Below, one piece after another: positions 24,001 through 32,400 of a stretch of 64,000 nt of DNA. The stretch's first letter is position 1. Each line of letters opens with the position of its first letter. The DNA comes from Undaria pinnatifida. Taxonomy: Eukaryota > Sar > Phaeophyceae > Laminariales > Alariaceae. The translations under genes and the position numbers were made by a program. The stretch spans positions 13,375,718 to 13,439,717 of the forward strand of contig JABAKD010000022.1 in NCBI GenBank assembly GCA_012845835.1, in the 5' to 3' direction. The notes beneath the pieces are model-generated. The model was not told the DNA's origin and ran no database searches. It saw nothing but the letters and a program-made list of their open reading frames with translations.

Positions 24001-27000
24001 GGGGTCAGGTGGACAAAGAGGGAGGGGGGGAGGCAGCTGCTGGGGGTGGTGGGTGTGAGACCGGAAGAGTACCAAAATCTTGTCGTCGGAGTCAGATCGA
24101 CGGGGAGGGAGCGGGGCAAGTAGCTGGTGGGGATGGGGGAGGCGCGAACGGGGGGACACGGGCGGTATCTCGTGCTCGAGGTCGGGTCAACGAGGGAGGA
24201 GGATGGGCACCAATATCTCGTACTTGGAGTCCGGGCGAGGAGGAGGAGAGGGAACATCATGGGGGGGGACCGATATATCGTGCTTGGAGCCATGGGGGGG
24301 AAGAGGAGGGGAAGGGGCATCACGCCGACGTAGTCGTGATGATCTGCGGGCCCTTGTATTGCGCCTGTGAGGAGCTCCGACACCGGTCAGTGCGGAGTCT
24401 TGTAGTAACTGCCTGGTTTGTGGGGCTGTAAGTTAGCTGGACTTTATTAGTTGAGCGTTACCAGGAAACAACTACTAGTTTCGTGTCGGAGTAAAGGCCA
24501 ACTATTAATAGCTCGCTTAGTCTTAATCGTTAGGCACCACGGAGTAAACGCCAACTGACTGACTTGGTATTTTTCAATGAACAACGTACGTCGAGCCCTT
24601 GCCTTAAACGCACCAGCCGACTGCAAAAGTGCGGAACTCCAAAATGTTTCCGGACGCAACGATAGCCTCCGCCCCAAAACCAGCGATTTCTTTTAACGAG
24701 CATTTCATGGCTGCTCGACGCGAACAAGCATGCCATGAGAAACAAAAATCTTTACGTGTTTTCTTGCATGCAACGGACTATCGAACGATGACGTCGGGGT
24801 GGAGAGGGGCACCGTATTTTAGGAGATATTTAAGGAGGGAGCTGGTTTCAGACTGGCGATTTCGTGAAAGAATAGTTGGGGGGCTGCCGTAGAACGACTC
24901 CTAACCGCTATGAACAGCAACGTATTGCAACGTATTGCAACGTATTGCAACGTATTGCAACGTATTGCAATGTACTGAAATGTGTTCGTAGAACGACTCC
25001 TAACCGCTATGAATAGCAACGTATTGCAACGTATTGCAACGTATTGCAACGTATTGCAATGTACTGCAATGTATTCGTAGAACGACTCCTAACCGCTATG
25101 AATAGCAACGTATTGCAACGTATTGCAACGTATTGCAATGTATTGCAATGTATTGCAATGTATTGGAATGCATTGGAACGTATTGTGATGTATTGTAACG
25201 TATTGCAACGTATTGCAACGTATTACAATGTACTGCAATGTATTCGTAGAACGACTCCTAACCGCTATGAATAGTAACGTATTGCAACGTATTGCAACGT
25301 ATTGCAACGTATCGCAATGTATTGCAATGTATTGGAATGCATTGGAACGTATTGTGATGTATTGTAACGTATTGTAATGCCCGAGCCAACTACCGCGGGT
25401 ATCTCGATCTAAGATAAGAGATACTTGTAGCACCATACGGAACTTACGAGCGGTCAAATGGGCATGTCATGTTCCGCCTATGCCAAAAAGCATCATATTG
25501 CCCATTTTAAGTAGCAGGCCGTGTGTAGTCTTGAGCGTTAATTTCGGCTTGCCACGGGGGTGCTCTTGAATCGGGGAACACACAGACAACCGATGAGGTG
25601 TGCACTTCACTCCGACCACCCCTACGCGAGAGGTGACGATGGCGAGGAGGGGTCCGCGTTCGTTGATGCTCTACACCGTCCTGCCGGCACAACTTGCAAC
25701 AATATTATTTGTTAGTTGCTTGTGCTATAAAGAAAAACCAACACCAATACCCTCTATTGGCTTTTTCTACGGCAAGAGGCGCATATTTTTTTTTTTTTCG
25801 AGTCCTCACTGAAAAGATATTATTTGTTAGTTGCTCGTGCTATAAGAAAAACCAACACCAATACCCTCTATTGGCTTTTTCTACGGCAAGAGGCGCAAAT
25901 TTATTTATTTTTAGAGTCCTCACTGAAAAGATATTATTTGTTAGTTGCTTGTGCTATAAGAAAAACCAACACCAATACCCTCTATTGGCTTTTTCTACGG
26001 CAAGAGGCGCATTTTTGTTTTTTTTTAGAGTCCTCACTGAAAAGAGCTCTCTACTGCACCTCAAAACTGTTTTTTTTTGGGGGGGGGATACAAGTTCTAC
26101 CCGATGAACAACCCCAACGCGTATACATAGGTAGTGTATTCTGCGAAAATTGTTGCGAAAAACGAAAAAAACGAAGAAGAAAAAAAAAGCCTACGATTGG
26201 CCTTCAGCAGCCCCGTCATTCTAAAAACGTTTTTGCCCCAAACTGGTACCACAAAGTGGTATAACTTAATACCTCTGCTTCGAAGTATCACAGCACGCGT
26301 CTGTTTCCATTTTTTTTATTTTCGTGCTTCATCCTCCGGCGGATGGGGGAAACAAACAAAAAAACAATCCTTAAGCTCACCACACGCCACCTCCACGTAT
26401 TTTCAAGCAATACCGCGTTTTACTACTGTAGCACTTGTCCGATAACCACAACCAACCAGAGTGCTCTCCAGTCGTGGTGGTTCGAGAAGCTGCTGTTGGG
26501 ATCATGTGCGGCAGATACCTTCTGAGACGTTTCGCCGTTGTGCCCCCCCCCCCCCCCCACCTTGATGCAAGCAATATCTGCCTTATCGGTGGAAACCCCA
26601 ACGTCCGCCATCCCGGCATGGTAGGGGTACGAGGGTCAATGGTCATACCACTACTACTGCCATGTGTGATATGCTTACACTCCCCCCCCGTCCCGTTTGG
26701 TTTATATTGGTATCCGCATATTATGTAAATCGCGTCCATTCTCAGTGGCGTGTCCGCACATCCGTCCTTCTGCATCGTGACAGATTCTGGCGAGTTGCTG
26801 CGCGAATGACCCGTGCTCTATCGGAAGGAGTGGTGCTCCCTGGCGCGGGCGCCTGCGAAGTAGCATGCGCAGCTAGCCTCGAGCTCGAGGCGCTCAGGTG
26901 CGTTGTGGCGGCTTGTGTAAAGTCGTCGTGGCCACTTTTTTCCGTAAAAAATCGTTGTACGTGCTTCCGGCTGGTGGTGTGAAAGGCTCTAACGACGGCT

Positions 27001-30000
27001 CTAACGACGGCTCTAACGACGGCTCCAACAATGTCCGTGTTCGACGCGTGCTAGGATATACCCTCCCTCTTACACGTACCGCCTTCAAATAGCATAATAG
27101 TAGTACAATAGTACAATAGTATAATAGTATAGTAGTACCAGGTATGTTGTAGTAAGGCTCCCCCAGTGCGGCGGTGGTGTGGTATACACTACAGAGAGCA
27201 ATATGACCGCCTTATAGAGGGAAGCCGCCTTCTTCATGCCAGGCTATGAGTGCTATTCCCTATTAGTAGTCGCGCCAAGCGATTTTGACCGCCTTATATA
27301 GGGATACCACCTTATTGGGGAACCCTCTGGTGTGTTCATAGTATTAATTCATTCAATTTCACCCCCCCCCCCCCCTCCTATTTTGATTCGACGGCGGGAA
27401 ATAATAAACGTGTTGTATCGTAACTCTACCGTAAAGCACAATTGATGTCTTGCAATAGCATGAAGTAAATGAGTCCACCCTATATTGATACAGAGTAGGG
27501 CCTACGTAGTGTTTTCCTGAGGATTCCCCCCCCCCCCCCTCACACAAAAACGGAGCATGAGAAAAAACGAAAACAAACAAACCCGACGCCTCCACCGAGA
27601 AAATCCGCCAGGCACAAATGCTTTGGCCGAAAAGCGGCGTACCTCTATCGACACATGCTGCTGGGGCAGAGGCGCACCGTTGTTTTTTCTGGGGCTGCTC
27701 CCTTGAGGGTCTCCTTACCTCGCCAAAGCAAAAAAAACTGATTTTGAGTAATACCAAAAGTGCAACCGGCGTTGTGATCAACAAACCATCCCATGGCCTA
27801 TATTAGGTATACAAGAAAACCATACAGTCATGCAGTCATACGAAAGTCATACGAAAATCATACAGTCATACGAAAGTCATACGAAAGTCATACGAAAATC
27901 ATACAGTCATACGAAAGTGGTACGAAAGTGATACGAAAGTGATACGAAGGTGATACGAAAGTGATACGAAAGTGATGGAGAAAGTGATATTGCTCAGTAA
28001 CGCTAGGGTCCTTCCGGCGATTGCACTCGCACTCACAGTATTATTAGCATAATAAGCAGTATTAGTAGTATTAACAGGTTAAGGAGCCCCGTCGTTCACG
28101 AAAGATTTTCGCCAAAAAGGGCATGCAGCCTCTACCGCACCACGCTTCTACCGTAGCTCGTGCGATTTCCACCCCTGAATGATGATGACATTTGTTTTAT
28201 TCGCACATGTGCCCGCATCACTCGATGCCCCCCGGCCCACCGCCCGGTGTAAGCGTATCAGACGGAGTTCAGTGGTAATTGGCAGGCAGTGCATTGGTGT
28301 TTGTGCTGCTCGCTTCCTTGCCTCGGATTATCAGGGTTGTCGTCAAAAGGAGCGCTGAAATCGATCCCGCGGCGAGAATGGCTATAGTAGGCTCGAGGGT
28401 ACGTTGGGGGAGGTGCAACAATTTCGTGGCGTTGGTAGAAGGTAGAATATCGGGGCGGGTTAACGCATGCATGGGCTAATTAACACGAACGTTCTTCTTG
28501 TTAGAAGCATTCTTATCGAATGAAGGCTTGTTTGTATGTATAATTAGTAGACTATATATTTATTTTTTTTCCTGGTGTTTGCTACTATTATACGGACGTT
28601 CTTATTGGATCGAGTTTTGGCCGTTTTTTTCTCGTATTTTCCGGAGAGTTTATCTCTTTGATTTCTAACTAAAATGAGAAAAAATAGTGTGTTGGCGTGT
28701 ATTTAATGTTAATATATTGCCGTGTTTTTACTGTTAATATCTTACCGTTTTTGTTTTGTCAAGATCTGTTGGTGTGTTTTTAATGTTAAGATCTTACCGT
28801 GTTTTTAATGTTAACATCTGTTGGTGTGTTTTTAATGTTAATATCTTACCGCCCTGTGTGACAACCGCTTACTGACGGCGACAGGCTCGAGGCGGAAAAC
28901 GCACGCGACATCGAAAACGCTCTACCTCGACAGCTTTTCACGCCGATGGTGCTGCGGTCAGTGGCAGCAGGTACGGTGCCGTTAGTCACGCTTGCTGCCA
29001 TAGAGGTACCGTTTTTTGGCCAAACCACTTCTGATTGACGGGGCTCCAAAAAAAATATTATGGGAGAAGATAACAATCAGGACCAAATATGGGTGGTAAA
29101 GGAAAGAGAAGCATAGAGATATTTGTATTGGTCGTGGGTTTTGAGTAACTACGCTCGCCCGTAAAATAGTCAACTATCGAACTACACGCAATCAATCCTT
29201 GAGACGTCATGCATTTTGTGCTTTTGCAGTATTTTTCATTAGCTTCTACGTATATTCTTCAGGGCACGGGGTTGTTTAGCGGACTTAACTTTCATGCGGT
29301 TCTCTCTCTCGTGGTTTGTCGAAAGGACGCGTGCTATGATGTATGTATGACGGTATATACCCGTTTCTGGCTCAAACGTTTTCCGAATGACGATGCTGCC
29401 TCAACCACAAACTCGTCGGAATGACCTTCGTGTTTTGCATCAATTTTGTTTGGTATACCTACTGTAGGTCATGGGTTTGTTCAGCGGGGAGGGCTTTATG
29501 TTTTACACAACATAGCTTTTTGGTGAGGTATACAGCTCCTCATCAGGTTACGGACCTCATAAAACAAAATAGCACACCTCTACCGTGGAATGCGTCCAAA
29601 GTCAGGCTATGGGTGAGGTGCGAAGCTTCTGAAAGTGCGACAAGCCTCAGAAAATGTGGGTGCACCTACTGTAGCATGCGGCTTGTCTCGAAACGAGTTG
29701 TCTTGCTGCCGTTCATTGCCGTCGGTGACGCGTTGCTATCCTGCCCGGGGGTAATGCCCCGATAGCGCCTGACGAGCGCAACGTTCCGACCAAATTGAAA
29801 GAGGTACCCAAGCGGTTTTTTGGCTTCGTAGCCCACAAAGGTGGTTCCGTCTAACGAACATATTATTTGTCCGGCTCGGTGACTCAAGTAGAGTAGAAAT
29901 ACCTCTATAGTGCCGGTTGCCCGCTATAGGGAACCACCAGTAGTGGCAGTAGGCGGAGTAGTGCCGGATGCCGCTATAGTACCGCACTATAAAGGGACGC

Positions 30001-30668
30001 GTACCGCCCGCGTTTGACCAACCGCATAGCACTGGATGCAGTGATCTCGATGTGCATAGCATCAAGTTTGGTCATCTATGCTGTACGTTTCCTGCTCGCG
30101 TTTCGCCAACCTCACAGCACTGGAGGAAGTTGTCTCGACGTGCATGGCGAATGCCGGGCACATGGGCGCGGTCGGCCTGCGCCGCCTATCGACCGCAAAG
30201 AAGACCGCGAGAAACCACCTTGATCGCGAACGGCCGCATCGAAACCAGCTCGATGGCAAAAGACCGTACCGGGACCTCACGGCTCACCCTTCAGCAACCA
30301 CGAGCAGCGGACAACTCACCTGCTCCCTCGATTGGGGCTTTTGCCCGGGTCTCGCGGTTGTGTCAATCCCAGAAATGGCCAATTGCACGAGCTCTTCGTC
30401 ACAGTCCTTGGTAGAATGTGGCAGAGGAGAGCCTGAGTGCAAGGGCTTGGCTAGACCACGAGGTCAGGTTGGGGGAGGTTCTGGAACGGGCCTGGGGCGG
30501 GAAGGGGGGGTTGTTGTGCTAGACAATTACGGTGCGAAGGTTGGGTGCTTAAAACGAGCTGTGGCTCTCGTTGGGCTGCTAGCTGGCGCCCATGGCATGC
30601 TGCTGCCTCCGTCCCAACCACGCGGAGCGCAAAAAACTGCCCTGGGGAGCAAAGCCAACATGAATTAG
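8499..30668 (+). CDS. Group II chaperonin-like protein (CCT/BBS12-type), 11 exons over 22 kb
   Basis: Eleven exons on the plus strand join in phase into a chaperonin-like chain. Order: N-terminal equatorial (LGPTTATKM; TISSNPVALLRAMD.QHP; GTGVTSLATLCGAL), intermediate, apical (RLGVDALVATGEV; ASRGILLLSGV...EAEAVARA), back to equatorial (EGVVLPGAGACE; ALEEVVSTCMANAG; VLDNYGAKVG). Active group II chaperonins keep LGP.G.DKM, a TNDG loop, GDGTTS and PGGGA. Here they read LGPTTATKM, SSNP, GTGVTS and PGAGA, so ATP hydrolysis is probably impaired. That, and extra insertions, fit the BBS10/BBS12/MKKS branch, whose members help assemble the BBSome of flagellated cells; which member is inference. The product is about 700 residues with a 10-residue tandem repeat in exon 3. 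The true 5' end, the exon 8 start and the exon 5 acceptor are uncertain. Introns carry most of the repeats between 8.6 and 30.1 kb. Confidence 0.78.
8638..10099. other. Chaperonin-like intron 1
   Basis: About 1.46 kb. No repeats of note apart from a C run at 9710-9724. No further exon recognised. Confidence 0.6.
10100..10197 (+). CDS. Chaperonin-like exon 2
   Basis: Acceptor ggacag|GC, donor GAG|GTACAG. Two bases complete the split Gly codon of exon 1. Encodes TTISSNPVALLRAMD and HPVGSLVLEALE, corresponding to the TITNDGATIL..LD.EHP block; the NDG loop is SNP here. Confidence 0.85.
10198..11595. other. Chaperonin-like intron 2
   Basis: Contains a partial inverted copy of the 'gtttcgacgaaa / ctcacagctg' repeat near 10935-10990 and an inverted tRNA-derived SINE at 11085-11400. 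Confidence 0.6.
11085..11400 (-). mobile_element. tRNA-derived SINE, copy in inverted orientation
   Basis: On the minus strand: a B-box-like 'gagttcgagtcccccc' (about 11321-11339), 'cctggtataggtcag' before it, then 'aagttgacttg', 'cgagagcgtgagttagcaac', and the 3' domain 'cgcgataa..ttgaaggca'. It is collinear with the copy at 49675-49990, so both derive from one short retroelement. Confidence 0.75.
11596..12261 (+). CDS. Chaperonin-like exon 3 with in-frame 30-base repeat
   Basis: Acceptor attccag|GGT in phase 0. Begins GMEVAFGTGVTSLATLCGAL and continues as two helices (AVLNGFRAAENVCEDVLRG), matching the GDGTTS block and the helices after it, with Asp replaced by Thr. The frame then runs through about 11 copies of a 10-residue repeat (THIGQEDRGT type) and a K/R-rich tail to a CCT|GTAAGC donor at 12261. 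Phase agrees with exon 4. An alternative is that the conserved exon ends near 11770 and the repeat is intronic; no good donor is seen there. Confidence 0.65.
11773..12096 (+). repeat. 30-base coding minisatellite (10-residue unit)
   Basis: About 11 units of acgcatatcggacaagagga plus ten more bases; one unit is shortened to 24. Substitutions mostly fall so that the THIG core is kept. All three plus frames stay open because the unit is a multiple of three and lacks stops. Confidence 0.9.
12262..12700. other. Start of chaperonin-like intron 3
   Basis: No gene features recognised apart from the tail of the open frame to 12390, which is intronic in the chosen model. Confidence 0.45.
12700..12890 (-). 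mobile_element. AAGGCGG-family MITE-like element, copy 1 (inverted)
   Basis: About 190 bases with several 'ataaggcgg' motifs, 'caaaatcgcttggcacgac' and 'cactgggggagc' at one end. Collinear, in reverse, with 23286-23480 and 27150-27330. Size, GC-rich ends and copy number suggest a non-autonomous DNA transposon; the superfamily is not established. Confidence 0.7.
12960..13020 (+). repeat. TGTGTTAGA tandem repeat
   Basis: Five to six copies of a 9-10 base unit, gttagatgt. Confidence 0.85.
13200..15090 (+). repeat. Long C-rich dispersed repeat, copy 1
   Basis: Collinear with 51415-52735: 'ggtgacattgcat.accacatcacctcg', 'gatcgattgaaat', 'taccaggc.ggtgatataaa', 'gatccctcttgttcaaacg', then poly-C, and finally the 'atccttaatgaggacacacaac / cacagcttgca' terminal unit. 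The two copies are diverged throughout. No coding capacity was seen. The gene in which it sits is the chaperonin-like intron 3. Confidence 0.85.
14119..14702 (+). repeat. Recent ~291-base tandem duplication inside the long repeat
   Basis: 14119-14409 and 14410-14702 are almost identical, including 'gcgccccacctaatatcgaa' and 'agccgtccatgccactgctg', differing mainly in C-run length. Much younger than the rest of the repeat. Confidence 0.9.
15100..15490 (+). repeat. 'catggcctacgaggtat' tandem repeat
   Basis: About eight diverged units of 45-65 bases, each with cc(c/t)atggcctacgag followed by an AT-rich tatatatcgg segment. A single further copy lies near 27785. Confidence 0.8.
15672..15789 (+). 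CDS. Chaperonin-like exon 4 (tentative)
   Basis: Acceptor gttcag|GAG in phase 0 with exon 3 and a strong donor GGTG|GTAAGT. Encodes LPATLALQALEALLATHASKR, which has the helix-plus-SK character of the segment leading into the intermediate domain. The assignment rests on position, phase and helix pattern rather than on a diagnostic motif. Confidence 0.5.
17145..17345 (+). repeat. Dispersed ~200-base repeat, copy 2
   Basis: Matches 345-560 over 'tctaagatttttttgagct', 'cacccgaggcatga', 'cgttcgttcgcgca' and 'ctatgcgctgcagtagtcc'. Confidence 0.65.
17896..18076 (+). repeat. TAC trinucleotide array, ~180 bases
   Basis: Nearly pure (TAC)n with a few TAA, TCA and GAG interruptions. It creates poly-Tyr, poly-Leu and poly-Val open frames that are not genes. 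It ends about 160-200 bases before the exon 5 start. Confidence 0.97.
18235..18433 (+). CDS. Chaperonin-like exon 5 (intermediate domain)
   Basis: Ends LRGGEALLK plus CG at donor ACG|GTGAGA; the split codon is completed by exon 6. Encodes HAMATISVAAVGVVLGD, equivalent to the chaperonin segment where a conserved helix follows the SK motif. The acceptor is uncertain: AG before 18235 fits phase but has a poor pyrimidine tract; gtgcag before 18275 looks better but breaks phase with exon 4. Confidence 0.65.
18605..18690 (+). pseudogene. Decayed copy of chaperonin-like exon 5
   Basis: 'gcgcggccactagtcagactcc' onward follows the exon 5 sequence through 'cttgcgggaaggagaggcgct', with the donor GTGAGA lost (reads gtgcgcc). 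It lies about 260 bases downstream, and the flanking intron ('gcagcgtcagct' at 18580 and 18858) is duplicated too. Confidence 0.75.
19130..19413. other. Intron 5 tail with G run
   Basis: Contains a G run at 19183-19196 and a partial inverted 'tcagctgtgaggtcg' repeat near 19058. No exon besides exon 6 follows. Confidence 0.5.
19414..19531 (+). CDS. Chaperonin-like exon 6 (apical domain, first part)
   Basis: Acceptor gccgcag|A, donor CAG|GTGACC. Encodes EDAWAEERLHDLDRLGVDALVATGEV, the apical segment in which a helix leads to the buried strand. Both junctions are phase-consistent. Confidence 0.8.
19532..20740. other. First part of chaperonin-like intron 6
   Basis: Contains a fragment of the ~200-base dispersed repeat (19610-19690), TA dinucleotide runs (19960-19975, 20140-20160) and a TAC/TAG-rich stretch (20310-20375). 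No exon recognised. Confidence 0.55.
20750..21310 (+). repeat. ~118-base tandem repeat, about five units
   Basis: Units share 'cgtgcc..taccatttaacgacgcc', 'gaccgacggaaaccagaagg' and 'attccgtacccat'. A sixth isolated unit is at 22250-22390, next to exon 7. Confidence 0.85.
21311..22249. other. Middle of chaperonin-like intron 6
   Basis: G run at 21343-21354; 'ctttcgtgct' duplicated near 21888 and 21932. No gene features. Confidence 0.5.
22419..22632 (+). CDS. Chaperonin-like exon 7 (apical domain, second part)
   Basis: Acceptor gagacag|GCG, donor AACG|GTAAGT. Encodes AIASRGILLLSGVSQGEAEA, then VARAASAIPVPGLD and LTAEDVG, the block in which chaperonins carry an 'a..a..' helix followed by 'LD.L..EDLG'. 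The last 30 residues are acidic and not conserved. Together with exon 6 it makes the best family evidence. Confidence 0.88.
22633..24317. other. Chaperonin-like intron 7 (and perhaps 5' part of exon 8)
   Basis: Includes 'catgcaatgccaaagtgtc' repeats (22725-22775), the MITE-like element at 23286 and a G-rich tandem repeat (23950-24320). A plus-strand frame stays open from 23661 to 24431, so exon 8 might begin well upstream and include the repeat. Confidence 0.5.
23286..23480 (+). mobile_element. AAGGCGG-family MITE-like element, copy 2
   Basis: Collinear with 27150-27330: 'agagcaatatgac', 'agccgccttattcat', 'tgccaagcgat.ttgaccgcc' and 'gggataccgcctta'. Confidence 0.7.
23950..24320 (+). repeat. 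G-rich ~60-80-base degenerate tandem repeat
   Basis: About five units with 'gaggcgggaacggggg', '.atctcgt.gtcgg.gtc' and 'acgaggga'. It may be partly coding as the 5' part of exon 8. Confidence 0.7.
24318..24385 (+). CDS. Chaperonin-like exon 8, conserved core
   Basis: Encodes HADVVVMICGPLYCACEELRHR up to donor CACCG|GTCAGT. It corresponds to the 'tvllrG....eE..r' strand and helix where the chain returns to the equatorial domain. The two leftover bases join the first base of exon 9 to keep the frame. The exon's 5' border was not resolved. Confidence 0.65.
24889..25380 (+). repeat. Higher-order repeat of a 10-base unit (CGTATTGCAA)
   Basis: Four blocks each start with 'cgtagaacgactcctaacc' and 'gctatgaa.agcaa', then continue as 4-17 copies of cgtattgcaa variants, at 24890, 24988, 25077 and 25247. 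A two-level satellite within intron 8. Confidence 0.93.
25694..26045 (+). repeat. ~112-base tandem repeat, three units
   Basis: Near-identical units with 'atattatttgttagttgc', 'aaaaccaacaccaatacc', 'ctctattggctttttctacg' and a T run, starting near 25706, 25818 and 25930. High identity points to recent duplication. Confidence 0.95.
26784..26897 (+). CDS. Chaperonin-like exon 9 (PGGGA-equivalent)
   Basis: Acceptor gtgacag|A, donor CTCAG|GTGCGT. Encodes FWRVAARMTRALSEGVVLPG and AGACEVACAASLELEAL, the block around VPGGGA.E; here PGAGA. Completes the split Arg codon of exon 8 and leaves AG for exon 10. Confidence 0.87.
26984..27032 (+). repeat. GGCTCTAACGAC 12-base tandem repeat
   Basis: Four units in intron 9. 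Confidence 0.9.
27150..27330 (+). mobile_element. AAGGCGG-family MITE-like element, copy 3
   Basis: Begins 'ggctcccccagtgcggcgg' and ends near 'ccttattggggaacc'. Nearest relative of the inverted copy at 12700-12890. Confidence 0.7.
27826..27985 (+). repeat. GTCATACGAA 10-11-base tandem array
   Basis: About 14 variant units (gtcatacgaa, atcatacagt, gtgatacgaa). Confidence 0.9.
28690..28855 (+). repeat. 'ttggtgtgtttttaatgtt' tandem repeat
   Basis: About five units of 25-50 bases directly upstream of exon 10. Confidence 0.8.
28885..28970 (+). CDS. Chaperonin-like exon 10
   Basis: Acceptor gcgacag|G, donor GCAG|GTACGG. 28 codons, LEAENARDIENALPRQLFTP and MVLRSVAA, helical. One base completes the codon left by exon 9, and the final base is completed by exon 11 (Ala). 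The double phase match in a short exon is the main evidence. Confidence 0.72.
28971..30009. other. Chaperonin-like intron 10
   Basis: Contains fragments of the 'tttttggc.aaa' repeat (29005-29045, 29365-29400) and, at 29895-30005, a GC-rich 'ctatagtgccgg' repeat related to 34870-35060. Confidence 0.5.
29895..30005 (+). repeat. 'cactatag..accggc' repeat, copy 1
   Basis: Several 'ctatagtgccgg / gcactata' motifs in both orientations, giving a self-complementary cluster. Same family as 34870-35060. Confidence 0.65.
30010..30080 (+). pseudogene. Decayed copy of the start of chaperonin-like exon 11
   Basis: Reads RIALDAVISMCIASS, against LTALEEVVSTCMANA in the true exon about 90 bases downstream. 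The acceptor is altered (catag) and the frame closes soon after. Confidence 0.65.
30118..30668 (+). CDS. Chaperonin-like last exon (11)
   Basis: Acceptor ctcacag|CA, stop TAG at 30666-30668. Begins ALEEVVSTCMANAGHMGAV, the 'ALE..p..La.NAG' helix of chaperonins, and ends with VVVLDNYGAKVGCLKRAVAL and VGLLAGAHGMLL, the C-terminal strand and helix. The roughly 90 residues between them are unlike the family and may be an insertion or a missed intron. Confidence 0.75.
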
Positions 30669-32119
30669 GTAGACTTGGAACAACGTCGACAGGAACTACA
30701 TGTGTAGTTGGACTTTGGGAACAAAGTCGAAACGAACTATGCAGACTACTCCAGCAACATTTGGCACGATTCCTTAACTACTATCAATATATTGTTCACT
30801 TCAATGCGTGCAACCCCACGACACCTCAGTTTCTCGGAGAACGTATGCCATAGAGCTCTGTAGGGCCTGTTAGCATGATCAATAGTGCGACGAAGGCGTC
30901 GAACCACGTTGTCAAACCTTCGAAGGAACGCGTTGTGAGAATCGAGAAGGGCGTGCCATAGCCGCTTGCAATGCAAGTGCTTTTCCGGGACACAAGAAAA
31001 GCCGGCCGGGCCGCTATCTCCCTTCTGGCTAGTATCCAACGAAGGATACATTGGAACGTAACACCTCTTCATTTGTTGAACGGAAAATGGACATGTGCGC
31101 GTGCGATCTTTATAACGACGGTCCGTCACTAAAAAACGAGCACTAGTCACGGGCGTACGGCCAACGCATTCCACAAAAACCTAATAGTACGTCAAGATCC
31201 TTCTATACCGCCGTAATGTGCCAGCCGGGAATATCGACACCAAACCGGCAACCAGCGGTACTCCGCATCCTGCCACTACTGTCTGTTCCCATCTGTGCCA
31301 AGCAAGCAGGACAACAACCGGCACCACTCAACCGGTGCTATAGCGGGGCTACTGTTGTAGTTACGCTTTTCGCTTAACGTTCGCCACGTCAGTTTGTTTT
31401 TTTAGCTGGCCCTCACACCCCACACTGGCATCGACCGAGGCGACGGGATTAGAGTATCATACCATCTTATATCCCCATTGTCACGACTGGCTTTGAGCTA
31501 TATCATACCCGCACCAATGACTTTATACCTCACAGACAAAAACGCGTTAAATGATTCGATTCGCGCAGCGCAGCTATCCATTCCCTTGCTGATTCACATC
31601 GTCAAGATAAAACAGCACTAGAGCCACTAGAGCGTAAGACCGCAGAGGAACAGACTGGTTTCTCGAGCGAGTGACCCCGAGTCACTGCAGAAGAAATTCC
31701 CAAAAGCGACCCCCCTACCGTACCCCCCCCCCCCTCAACATGCCCCCCTCAACATCCCCCCCTTAACATGCCCCCCCCCCATCGTAGTTTTGGTCCGTCA
31801 TTATATATCTTTGCTCAACGGGATGTCCGTACCTATAGTTACACTCAGTATCCATCCCCCGATCGATCTCGTCGACTCGCGTCGAATTGTACATATCCAC
31901 ATAGTGGTGCTTTTATAGCGAAAACCGAACAGAGCAAACCGACGGTTCTATGCCACCCACCATGCCGCGTGAGGAGGGACTCTGAGCCGCTGCAAAATAA
32001 ATAGAAAGTCAACGACGATGCATATCGCGAAAACCGAAAATCACAATTGCACGGGCTCGCCGGCCACTCGCGTGAGTAGCCCCGAAAGCCGCTGAAGAAC
32101 CCAGGCCTTTTCATGGGTT

Positions 32120-32400
32120 GGGTCATTTTTCGAGGGTTGAGTCGGGTCGGGGTTGCCCGACCCGACGCGACCCAACCTACTAGATTTGAAAACCTCCTGA
32201 TCTGACCCGACCCGACCGGTGAAGGGTCCTGACCCGACCCGACGCGACCGAACTCTTGAGTTTTGAAAACCTCCTGATCCGACTCGACCCGATTCGTGAG
32301 ACCTCCTGTGATCCGACCCGCCTCGACCCGCGAGAGTTTAGAAACCTCCTGACCAGGCAGCACGCGGACCGGACCGGGTCATGACCTGCCAAAAAAAGCC
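32120..32400 (-). repeat. GGGTC minisatellite, array 3 (inverted)
   Basis: Reads as cccgacccga with 'ttgaaaacctcctgat' spacers, the reverse of arrays 1 and 2. Confidence 0.9.

Larger units (their letters stand above)
27331..28884. other. Rest of chaperonin-like intron 9
   Basis: C runs at 27361-27375 and 27527-27539; a 10-base 'gtcatacgaa' array at 27826-27985; a 'gtgtttttaatgttaatatc' tandem repeat at 28690-28855. No other exon recognised. Confidence 0.6.

Noticed and set aside
23661-24317. Whole 256-codon frame as chaperonin-like coding sequence
   Set aside because: Only the end (from about 24318) resembles the family; the rest is a G-rich tandem repeat. Kept as a possibility, not as a call.
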